DNA of 6,464 nucleotides from assembly GCA_003488105.1 (NCBI GenBank), contig DNMS01000161.1, forward strand, positions 1 to 6,464, given 5' to 3'. This document shows positions 1 to 4,800 of this stretch, in pieces (positions within the stretch are counted from its first letter, which is position 1; every line of letters begins with the position of its first letter). The position numbers and the translations under genes were made by a program. Source of the DNA: Rhodospirillaceae bacterium. GTDB lineage: Bacteria > Pseudomonadota > Alphaproteobacteria > Rhodospirillales_A > Casp-alpha2. The notes beneath the pieces are model-generated. The model did not search any database. It was not told the DNA's origin and saw only the letters and a program-made list of their open reading frames with translations.

Positions 1-31
1 GTCATGGCCGGGCTTGACCCGGCCATCCACG
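1..31. repeat. Palindromic repeat, left copy of an inverted pair
   Basis: This copy contains a perfect 9-bp stem, ATGGCCGGG (4-12) against CCCGGCCAT (18-26), around the 5-nt loop CTTGA. All 31 bases are the exact reverse complement of 365-395. The repeat may extend left of the window, so its true end is unknown. Very similar palindromes are abundant between genes in many alphaproteobacterial genomes (recalled, not searched). As RNA it would form a strong hairpin. Confidence 0.88.
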
Positions 32-73
32 TTGAATGTGGCGGCTTGGCTCGTTGAAACCTAAAATCGGCCC

Positions 74-361
74 ATGTCAGGCGGTTGGGTCTACATCATG
101 ACGAACAGGCCAAACGGGACGCTCTACGTCGGCGTCACAAGCGATCTTGCACGTCGTGTTTGGGAGCATCGGGAGGGTTTGGCCGATGGCTTCACGAAGA
201 AATACGGCCTCAAACGTTTGGTCTTTGCGGAACCTCACGCGGATATCCGCTCAGCTCTCCAGCGGGAGAAGAACCTCAAACATTGGTCGCGCGCATGGAA
301 GGTCCGCTTGATTTTGGACGCCAATCCAAACTGGGATGATCTTTTCGACAGCCTCGCATGA
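74..361 (+). CDS. GIY-YIG endonuclease domain protein (UPF0213/COG2827 type)
   Basis: This encodes a 95-residue single-domain protein of the GIY-YIG nuclease superfamily, a fold that cuts DNA with one metal ion. The first motif is V6-Y7-I8 and the second is Y18-V19-G20. They are followed by the helix with R27-R28 and H32, then Y44, and the REKNLKHW segment whose E65 fits the catalytic metal-binding glutamate. Length and motif order fit stand-alone small GIY-YIG proteins, whose cellular role is poorly defined (DNA repair has been proposed for some). No Shine-Dalgarno sequence precedes the ATG; a TAAAAT at 62-67 would place transcription start at or next to the ATG, so a leaderless message is possible. 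The active-site residues appear intact, so the gene does not look decayed. Its position between exact inverted repeats is unusual. The family call is firm; the function is not. Confidence 0.9.
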   Translation: MSGGWVYIMTNRPNGTLYVGVTSDLARRVWEHREGLADGFTKKYGLKRLVFAEPHADIRSALQREKNLKHWSRAWKVRLILDANPNWDDLFDSLA

Positions 362-364
362 AGG

Positions 365-395
365 CGTGGATGGCCGGGTCAAGCCCGGCCATGAC
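365..395. repeat. Palindromic repeat, right copy of an inverted pair
   Basis: This is the exact reverse complement of 1-31. The internal perfect 9-bp stem is 370-378 against 384-392 with a 5-nt loop. It begins 3 bp after the stop codon of the GIY-YIG gene, so the hairpin may also protect the 3' end of that transcript or help end it. No T-run follows, so it is not a canonical intrinsic terminator. Confidence 0.88.
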
Positions 396-405
396 GAGAT
401 AAAGT

Positions 406-429
406 GACTGCTTTTAGCCATGAGCAGAC
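406..429. repeat. 24-nt imperfect palindrome, GACTGCTT-N8-GAGCAGAC
   Basis: The arms at 406-413 and 422-429 are complementary at 6 of 8 positions, and pairing can extend to 403-432. A second copy with the same architecture, arm length and 8-nt centre is at 1322-1345, on the other side of the AT-rich gene. Similar GTCCGCTTT-type palindromes recur in proteobacterial genomes (recalled, not searched). It is unrelated in sequence to the GC-rich palindromes at 1-31 and 365-395. Confidence 0.55.
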
Positions 430-528
430 ATTCCTTAATCTTACAACCAGTGACCATCCCGGCTTGTTTCATCGCTGTCATATCGGCCATTCTGGCAGAG
501 GTGTTCCGAATGTGGGCGGTCAAGGCGC

Positions 529-1257
529 TCAGATATCGGCAATCATCTTGTCGATGACATCGTAACCGCGGTATCCGTCAATCAAATTAAATCCTGAGAA
601 CATCTCGTATACAAAGCTGCATAGCGGCTTTGATTCATCGTACCCGGGACTCGACCGCCTCAGCGAAAGCAGAACCAGCTCTAGACGCTTGAAGAAGTCG
701 AAGAGATTCTCGTCGTCGATCGAGTAATTATGAAGCACGAATTCGATCTGCTTCGCTAGCATCTCCAAGTTCAGGATGATCTCACGGAATTCCGGTGTGT
801 CGCCACTCATCTGGTTTTCAAATGCATAGAAACCTTCATCCGCCTCACGCCCACCCGTGAATGCTTCTTTGAAGGCTTTGGGTGTCATCAGGTTTTCGAT
901 GGTATCCAGGTCTGCCTGAAGATCACGTCGACCGCCCTTAATGCTTGCAACAATTACCTGATAAAGGATGTTTCTTTTGATTCTATTGTACATTTTCGAA
1001 AGATTATTTTTGAAAATGCGTCGTTTTCGATGTTCTGGAAGATAAACGACAAGCCAGTAAAAGAAGAATGAGACAAGTCCGCCTGTGAGCACATTCGTTG
1101 CCACTGAATAGACATTCTTCCACCAGAATGGCTTTGCGAGTGGCGAAAATTCAATGCCAAAGAGGCTCACAAGTAGAATAATGTCGAGAGTCAGCCATAG
1201 CATGACCCTCCCCGCCATTCTCCTCAGTTTCGTTGACGTAGTATTCTTTAGTGCCAT
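529..1257 (-). CDS. Hypothetical protein with two N-terminal membrane helices
   Basis: I do not recognise a family. From the ATG at 1257 the product has 242 residues. Two hydrophobic segments, about residues 18-37 and 52-73, probably form a membrane hairpin. Basic residues on both sides (KLRR near 10-13, HRKRR at 76-80) suggest both ends are cytoplasmic. The remaining 160 or so residues are charged, mostly helical in appearance and soluble. An upstream in-frame TTG at 1287 would add 10 residues; I prefer the ATG because GGGGA lies 6 nt before it. The gene is clearly richer in AT than its neighbours (961-1020 has only 15 G or C in 60), which suggests horizontal acquisition. It runs in the same direction as the LysR gene but 124 bp downstream of it, with a palindrome between, so it is probably transcribed separately. 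Being a long open frame with atypical composition, it is probably a real gene, but its role is unknown. Confidence 0.72.
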   Translation of the reverse strand: MALKNTTSTKLRRMAGRVMLWLTLDIILLVSLFGIEFSPLAKPFWWKNVYSVATNVLTGGLVSFFFYWLVVYLPEHRKRRIFKNNLSKMYNRIKRNILYQVIVASIKGGRRDLQADLDTIENLMTPKAFKEAFTGGREADEGFYAFENQMSGDTPEFREIILNLEMLAKQIEFVLHNYSIDDENLFDFFKRLELVLLSLRRSSPGYDESKPLCSFVYEMFSGFNLIDGYRGYDVIDKMIADI

Positions 1258-1321
1258 CCGGTATCCCCGCTTGTCGCAGTTCTCCAAGTATATCGTGGCG
1301 CTCGTGTTGGATGTCGATAAA

Positions 1322-1345
1322 GACCGCTTCGGGTCAAAAGCAGAC
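1322..1345. repeat. 24-nt imperfect palindrome, GACCGCTT-N8-AAGCAGAC
   Basis: This is the second copy of the element at 406-429, in the same orientation. The arms at 1322-1329 and 1338-1345 pair at 6 of 8 positions. It lies between the 3' end of the LysR gene and the 5' end of the hypothetical membrane-protein gene. It could mark an insertion boundary, or act as a weak RNA hairpin after LysR; no clear T-run follows on the minus strand. Confidence 0.55.
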
Positions 1346-1381
1346 GTGCTCCAGACGAACCATCCACATCCGGCAACTACC

Positions 1382-2248
1382 CTAATCCCGCTCCGTCACC
1401 GCCAGTTCCCAGAACGCCCGCACCACCCGCGTTTCCGCCCGGTTTTCCAGGCAGACCATGTATTCGTGCATGGGCAGTTTGCAGTCCTTGAGCTCGATCA
1501 TCACGAGGCGGCTATCGAAGCCGAATTCGGGCTTGGAGACGAAGCCGATGCCGTTGCCGGTGGCGACGGCCTCGCGGATGCTTTCGCGGCCCTCGACCTC
1601 CATCACCGTGCCCATCTGCAATTCCAGCCGGGCGAATTCCTGTTCGACCAGACGGCGGGTGGTCGAGCCCCGTTCGCGCAGCACCAAGGGCTCGCCGGCC
1701 AGTTCCTTGAACTTCACGGCGCCGCGCCCGGCCCAGGGGTGGTCGCGGTTGATGACGGCGACCAGGGGGTCGTCGCGCAGGCTCAGCACCTTGAGCCTGG
1801 CGTCGTCGGGCACGTGGGAGAACACGCCGACGTCGGCGTCGAAATCGTAGAGCTGATTGAGGATGTCTTCCGAGTTGCCGATCTTCAGGTTCACGGTCAC
1901 GCCGGGATAGCGGTTGCGGAAGGCGCGCACGATGCGCAGCACATGGAACGGCGCGTCGGCCGAGAGGGTCAGGGAGCCGACCAGCAGGTTCTGCGATTCC
2001 TTGAGGTATTCCAGCGCCTCGCCCTCGCATTCGAACATCCGGTTGGTGATGGCGAGCAGGTGCCGCCCGGCGTCGGTCAGCGCGACCGAGCGCGAGGTCC
2101 GGTTGAACAAGAGGATGTCGAAATCCTTTTCCAGCTTGCGCACCTGGTCGGACAGGGTCGGCTGGGTCAGATGCAGGTGTTCGGCGGCCTTGGAGAAGCC
2201 GCCTTGGGTGGCGACCGCGTGGAATGCGCGCAGTTGCGAATAGTACAT
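1382..2248 (-). CDS. LysR-type regulator, 2-AEP catabolism-associated group
   Basis: This is a 288-residue LysR-family transcription factor. The N-terminal winged helix-turn-helix covers about residues 1-60, with the characteristic GGFSKAAEHLHLTQPTLSDQ recognition region at 16-35 and FNRT at 48-51. A linker helix follows, then the effector-binding domain from about residue 90 to 285, including the typical GNGIGFVSKPEF stretch. Length is close to the family norm and no residue loss is visible. The gene is divergent from the phosphonate-type ABC operon with 254 bp between start codons, the usual arrangement for a LysR protein that controls its neighbour and itself. The opening MYYSQLRAFHAVA and the context fit the regulator group found with aminoethylphosphonate genes, so the effector is probably 2-AEP or a breakdown product; that is inference. 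The ribosome site is weak (AGG about 9 nt before the ATG). LysR identity is certain; ligand assignment is moderate. Confidence 0.93.
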   Translation of the reverse strand: MYYSQLRAFHAVATQGGFSKAAEHLHLTQPTLSDQVRKLEKDFDILLFNRTSRSVALTDAGRHLLAITNRMFECEGEALEYLKESQNLLVGSLTLSADAPFHVLRIVRAFRNRYPGVTVNLKIGNSEDILNQLYDFDADVGVFSHVPDDARLKVLSLRDDPLVAVINRDHPWAGRGAVKFKELAGEPLVLRERGSTTRRLVEQEFARLELQMGTVMEVEGRESIREAVATGNGIGFVSKPEFGFDSRLVMIELKDCKLPMHEYMVCLENRAETRVVRAFWELAVTERD

Positions 2249-2323
2249 AGATGAAACCTATACGATCTATATAAACTGACGATTTGACTTATATTTCCCC
2301 AATGCGATTGAGTCTATATGAAC
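2247..2323. promoter_or_regulatory. Candidate LysR operator sites
   Basis: Three patterns overlap here. ATAG-N7-CTAT (2247-2261) is a dyad containing the T-N11-A core typical of LysR boxes, and it overlaps the regulator's own start codon, suggesting autorepression. ATAGAT (2247-2252) and ATCTAT (2265-2270) form a perfect 6-bp inverted repeat 12 nt apart. TCTATATAAAC (2266-2276) and TCTATATGAAC (2313-2323) are direct repeats matching at 10 of 11 positions, 47 bp apart. The AT-rich TATATA at 2268-2273 could also serve as the -10 of the LysR promoter on the minus strand, although I see no convincing -35. Confidence 0.42.
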
Positions 2324-2406
2324 CCCGCATAACGGCGAATTTGCCGGGGGTTCAGGGTCGGCGCCGACGAAGGCACGGACACCAGGGGGATTTGGTGCAG
2401 TGCCGA
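2320..2406 (+). other. Cluster of inverted repeats upstream of the transporter operon
   Basis: Three dyads lie in succession. GAACCCC (2320-2326) pairs with GGGGTTC (2347-2353), and inside it CGGC (2333-2336) with GCCG (2343-2346). GTCGGCGCCGAC (2357-2368) is a perfect 12-bp palindrome. GGCAC-gga-CACCA (2372-2384) pairs with TGGTG-ca-GTGCC (2393-2404). TCGGC (2358-2362) can alternatively pair with GCCGA (2402-2406), enclosing the third hairpin. This may be a set of protein-binding dyads, or a structured leader if transcription starts near 2300. No known riboswitch was recognised. Confidence 0.4.
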
Positions 2407-2442
2407 ACAAATCCTGTCACGTCACCGCAGAATTGGTTAAAA

Positions 2443-2460
2443 CTGTCATATGCCGGTAAC
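2443..2460 (+). promoter_or_regulatory. Pho-box-like site
   Basis: CTGTCAT (2443-2449), a 4-nt spacer, then CGGTAAC (2454-2460) fits the PhoB box layout of two 7-bp direct repeats separated by 4 bp. The first half matches the CTGTCAY consensus perfectly and the second matches at 5 of 7 positions. A further lone CTGTCAC lies at 2414-2420. The box ends 10 bp before the -10-like GATAAT, the spacing expected at PhoB-activated promoters, where the box replaces the -35. Phosphate-starvation control would suit a phosphonate importer. Confidence 0.5.
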
Positions 2461-2470
2461 AGCACATACT

Positions 2471-2476
2471 GATAAT
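2471..2476 (+). promoter_or_regulatory. -10-like element GATAAT of the transporter operon
   Basis: GATAAT differs from the TATAAT consensus at one position. It would start transcription near 2483 and give a leader of about 20 nt carrying the ribosome site. No good -35 lies 16-18 bp upstream, which fits activator dependence through the Pho-box-like site or LysR. Confidence 0.42.
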
Positions 2477-2490
2477 CCGGCGATCAAACA

Positions 2491-2495
2491 GGGAG
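2491..2495 (+). promoter_or_regulatory. Ribosome binding site GGGAG for the binding-protein gene
   Basis: GGGAG lies 7 nt before the ATG at 2503 and supports that start. The signal peptide beginning directly at this methionine agrees. Confidence 0.7.
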
Positions 2496-2502
2496 TATTT
2501 CG

Positions 2503-3543
2503 ATGAAATCAACATGGTTCAGCAGCCTCGGCTTGGGGCTGGCGACGGTGGCGACAGCCGCCATCCTGGGGGCCGCGCCCGCCAAGGCGAAGACCGATCT
2601 TCTGGTCTACACGGCGGTCGAGGCGGACGAGCTGAAGAAGTTCAAATCGGCCTTTGAGAAGGACAATCCGGACGTCAACATCAAGTGGGTCCGCGATTCC
2701 ACGGGCATCATCACCTCCAAGCTGCTGGCCGAGAAAGAAAACCCCAAGGCGGACATCGTCTGGGGCGTGGCGGCGACCAGCCTGCTGCTGCTGGCCGATT
2801 ACGACTACTTCCAGGGCTATGCGCCCAAGGGCTTGGATAAGCTGTCGAAGAAGTATTACGACACCACCAACACCCCGCCGCTGTGGGTCGGGCAGCGCGC
2901 CTGGATCGCGTCGGTCTGCTTCAACACGGTCGAGGGCGAAAAGCACAAGCTGCCGATTCCCGCGACCTGGGAAGACCTGACCAAGCCGGTCTACAAGGGC
3001 CATATCATCATGCCGAACCCGAACTCCTCGGGCACGGGCTTCCTCGACGTGTCGTCGTGGATTCAGATCCAGGGCGAAGACAAGGCCTGGAAGTACATGG
3101 ACGCGCTGCACGAAAACATGGCGCGCTACACCCATTCGGGCTCCAAGCCCTGCAAGCTGGCGGCCAAGGGTGAAATCGCCATCGGCATTTCCTTCGCCTA
3201 CCGGGGGGCCAAGTCCAAGAACGAAGGGGCGCCGCTGGAAGTCATCGCGCCGACCGAAGGCGTGGGCTGGGATCTGGAATCCTTCGCCATCGTCAAGAAC
3301 ACCAAGAACCTGAAGGCCGCCCAGGCGCTGGCCGACTGGTCCGTGTCCAAGACGGCGCAGGAAATCTATAACGAGGAATACGCGGTCGTCGCCATGCCCG
3401 GCATCGCCAAGCCCGTGAAGAACTTCCCCGTCGGCATCGAAGACAAGATGATCAAGAACGACTTCAAGTGGGCGGCCGCAAACCGCATCCGCATCCTGGA
3501 CGAGTGGCGCAAGCGCTACGACGGAAAGTCCGAGCCGAAGTAG
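2503..3543 (+). CDS. phnS2: Periplasmic 2-aminoethylphosphonate-binding protein of an ABC importer
   Basis: This 346-residue exported protein should capture the substrate in the periplasm and deliver it to the permease. Residues 1-29 form a Sec signal peptide: a basic start (MK), a hydrophobic core from about 9 to 25, and an AKA cleavage site after A29. The mature part begins KTDLLVYTAVEADELKKF and has the layout of the class that includes iron(III), spermidine and phosphonate binding proteins. The segments DSTGIITSKLLAEKENPKAD and MPNPNSSGTGFLDVSSW are characteristic of the putative 2-AEP-binding group (PhnS2, also called AepX). I see no paired C-terminal tyrosines as in FbpA-like iron binders, which argues against iron. 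It is the first gene of the operon, has a good ribosome site and is followed by a strong hairpin, so it is probably made in excess of the membrane parts. Family confidence is high; exact substrate (2-AEP or a related phosphonate) is inferred. Confidence 0.93.
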   Translation: MKSTWFSSLGLGLATVATAAILGAAPAKAKTDLLVYTAVEADELKKFKSAFEKDNPDVNIKWVRDSTGIITSKLLAEKENPKADIVWGVAATSLLLLADYDYFQGYAPKGLDKLSKKYYDTTNTPPLWVGQRAWIASVCFNTVEGEKHKLPIPATWEDLTKPVYKGHIIMPNPNSSGTGFLDVSSWIQIQGEDKAWKYMDALHENMARYTHSGSKPCKLAAKGEIAIGISFAYRGAKSKNEGAPLEVIAPTEGVGWDLESFAIVKNTKNLKAAQALADWSVSKTAQEIYNEEYAVVAMPGIAKPVKNFPVGIEDKMIKNDFKWAAANRIRILDEWRKRYDGKSEPK

Positions 3544-3574
3544 TCAGGTTATCTTTTCTCGACTGATCTGAACG

Positions 3575-3611
3575 GCAAGCCCCGGCCCCCGCGTATGGGG
3601 CCGGGGCTTGC
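3575..3611 (+). terminator. Strong intercistronic hairpin, possible partial terminator
   Basis: A perfect 15-bp inverted repeat (GCAAGCCCCGGCCCC at 3575-3589 against 3597-3611) encloses a 7-nt loop. It starts 31 bp after the binding-protein stop codon. Only TATTT follows, so termination is probably incomplete. In binding-protein transport operons, hairpins here commonly protect the upstream message and lower expression of the ATPase and permease. The ATPase gene still has its own ribosome site further on. Confidence 0.72.
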
Positions 3612-3670
3612 TATTTCAGGCTCTTTGAGGCCGTGTGCCCGCGGGCCGCGGTCTGATAGAATTCAGCCAT

Positions 3671-3676
3671 GGAGGG
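3671..3676 (+). promoter_or_regulatory. Ribosome binding site GGAGGG that decides the ATPase start
   Basis: GGAGG ends 6 nt before the ATG at 3682. An upstream in-frame ATG at 3595 lies inside the loop of the hairpin and would add 29 residues of low-quality sequence, so it is rejected as a start. Confidence 0.75.
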
Positions 3677-3681
3677 CAGGG

Positions 3682-4797
3682 ATGGCGAACGACAACAACG
3701 GCGAAGCCTATCTTCGGGTCCGTAACCTGACCAAGAAGTTCGGCGAGTTCACGGCGCTGAAGAATGTGTCGCTGGACGTCAGCGAGGGTGAATTCGTTTG
3801 TTTCCTGGGGCCGTCCGGCTGCGGCAAGACGACGTTGCTGCGCGCCATCGCGGGCCTGGACATTCAGACCATGGGCACGGTCGAACAGGCCGGCCGCGAC
3901 ATTTCGGCGCTGCCGCCCAACGAACGGGATTTCGGCATCGTGTTCCAGTCCTACGCCCTGTTCCCGAACCTGAGCGTGACCCGCAACATCGGGTACGGCC
4001 TGGAAAACCGGAACATGCCGAAGGCCGACATCGCGGCCCGCGTGTCCGACCTTCTCGACCTGGTCGGCCTGCGCGACCATGCGAAAAAATACCCGTCGCA
4101 GCTTTCGGGCGGCCAGCAGCAGCGCGTGGCCCTGGCCCGCGCCCTCGCGACCTCGCCGGGCCTGTTGCTGCTGGACGAGCCCCTGTCGGCGCTCGACGCC
4201 AAGGTGCGCGTTCACCTGCGCCACGAGATCAAGGAACTGCAGGAAAAGATCGGCATCACCACCATCATGGTGACCCACGATCAGGAAGAGGCCCTGGCCA
4301 TGGCCGACCGCATCGTGGTGATGAACCACGGCGTGATCGAACAGGTCGGCTCGCCGGAAGATATTTACGCCGATCCGGCATCGCCCTTCGTCGCCGACTT
4401 CATCGGCACCACCAACTTCGTCGACGGCGAGGTTCAGGCCGGCGGGCGGGTCTCCGTCGCCGGTGTCGCCATCGACTGTGGCGCGGCCCTGGATGGGCTC
4501 AATCCCGGCGACATGGTCACGGTCTGCATCCGGCCCGAGGACGTGCAGGTCTCGACCGAGGCCGGCGCCGCCGGCATCCCGGTGACGATCACCGACGTGG
4601 AATTCCTGGGCTCGTTCCACCGCTGCCATGTGACACCGGTCAACGGCGCGGGGCAGACCTTCGGCACGGACATCGATTTCATGATCGACCTGTCGGCGAA
4701 CCGCGCCCGTGACCTGGGCATCCGCGAGGGCATGGCGGTGCAGGCGGCCCTGCCGCCCGAATTCGTGCGCATCTACCGCCCCGTGGGCGGGGGCTGA
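3682..4797 (+). CDS. phnT2: ABC transporter ATP-binding protein, 2-AEP importer type
   Basis: This 371-residue cytoplasmic ATPase powers the importer. All nucleotide-binding motifs are present: Walker [10 protein letters not shown] (43-51), Q-loop Q89, signature LSGGQ (141-145), Walker B LLLLDEP (161-167), D-loop SALD (169-172) and switch histidine H199. The C-terminal 100 or so residues, from about 265, form a TOBE-type regulatory domain as in MalK, PotA and FbpC relatives. It lies between the binding-protein and permease genes, 138 bp after the former and only 3 bp before the latter, so translation of the permease is probably coupled to it. The motifs alone would also fit spermidine or iron importers; the 2-AEP assignment rests on the neighbouring genes and overall resemblance to PhnT2/AepV. 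No key residue is missing. Confidence 0.93.
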   Translation: MANDNNGEAYLRVRNLTKKFGEFTALKNVSLDVSEGEFVCFLGPSGCGKTTLLRAIAGLDIQTMGTVEQAGRDISALPPNERDFGIVFQSYALFPNLSVTRNIGYGLENRNMPKADIAARVSDLLDLVGLRDHAKKYPSQLSGGQQQRVALARALATSPGLLLLDEPLSALDAKVRVHLRHEIKELQEKIGITTIMVTHDQEEALAMADRIVVMNHGVIEQVGSPEDIYADPASPFVADFIGTTNFVDGEVQAGGRVSVAGVAIDCGAALDGLNPGDMVTVCIRPEDVQVSTEAGAAGIPVTITDVEFLGSFHRCHVTPVNGAGQTFGTDIDFMIDLSANRARDLGIREGMAVQAALPPEFVRIYRPVGGG

Positions 4798-4800
4798 GCC

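Larger units (their letters stand above)
1..395 (+). mobile_element. Possible repeat-flanked GIY-YIG cassette
   Basis: A single small nuclease gene lies between two exact 31-bp inverted repeats, with only 3 bp between its stop codon and the right copy and 42 bp between the left copy and its start. This resembles an element with terminal inverted repeats, or a nuclease that maintains a REP-like palindrome family, as RAYT transposases do for REP sequences. No target-site duplication can be tested because the left copy sits at the window edge. A chance placement of two copies of an abundant palindrome beside an ordinary gene is the main alternative. Confidence 0.35.

Noticed and set aside
251..523. 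A 90-codon minus-strand frame running through the palindromic repeat
   Set aside because: Part of its product is the translated palindrome and part is antisense to the GIY-YIG gene. Such repeat-derived frames are common false gene calls in alphaproteobacteria.
1154..2254. A 366-codon open frame on the plus strand opposite the LysR gene
   Set aside because: It is an antisense shadow of a clear LysR gene with low-complexity composition. Its early part crosses the 24-nt repeat at 1322-1345, which merely happens to be open.
2284..2320. TTGACT at 2284-2289 with TATATG at 2315-2320 as a sigma-70 promoter for the operon
   Set aside because: The spacer is 25 bp, far from the usual 16-18, and no better -10 lies at the right distance.
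2284..2472. A 62-codon plus-strand frame in the LysR/transporter intergenic region
   Set aside because: It lacks a ribosome site and overlaps the inverted repeats and Pho-box-like site; the product has no recognisable features.
2509..3135. A 208-codon minus-strand frame inside the binding-protein gene
   Set aside because: It is antisense to a gene with a clear signal peptide and family identity, and its Arg/Gln-rich composition is that of a shadow frame.
3637..3646. Perfect palindrome GCCCGCGGGC before the ATPase gene
   Set aside because: It is short, fully GC and expected by chance in DNA of this composition; it has no spacing relation to a promoter or gene start.
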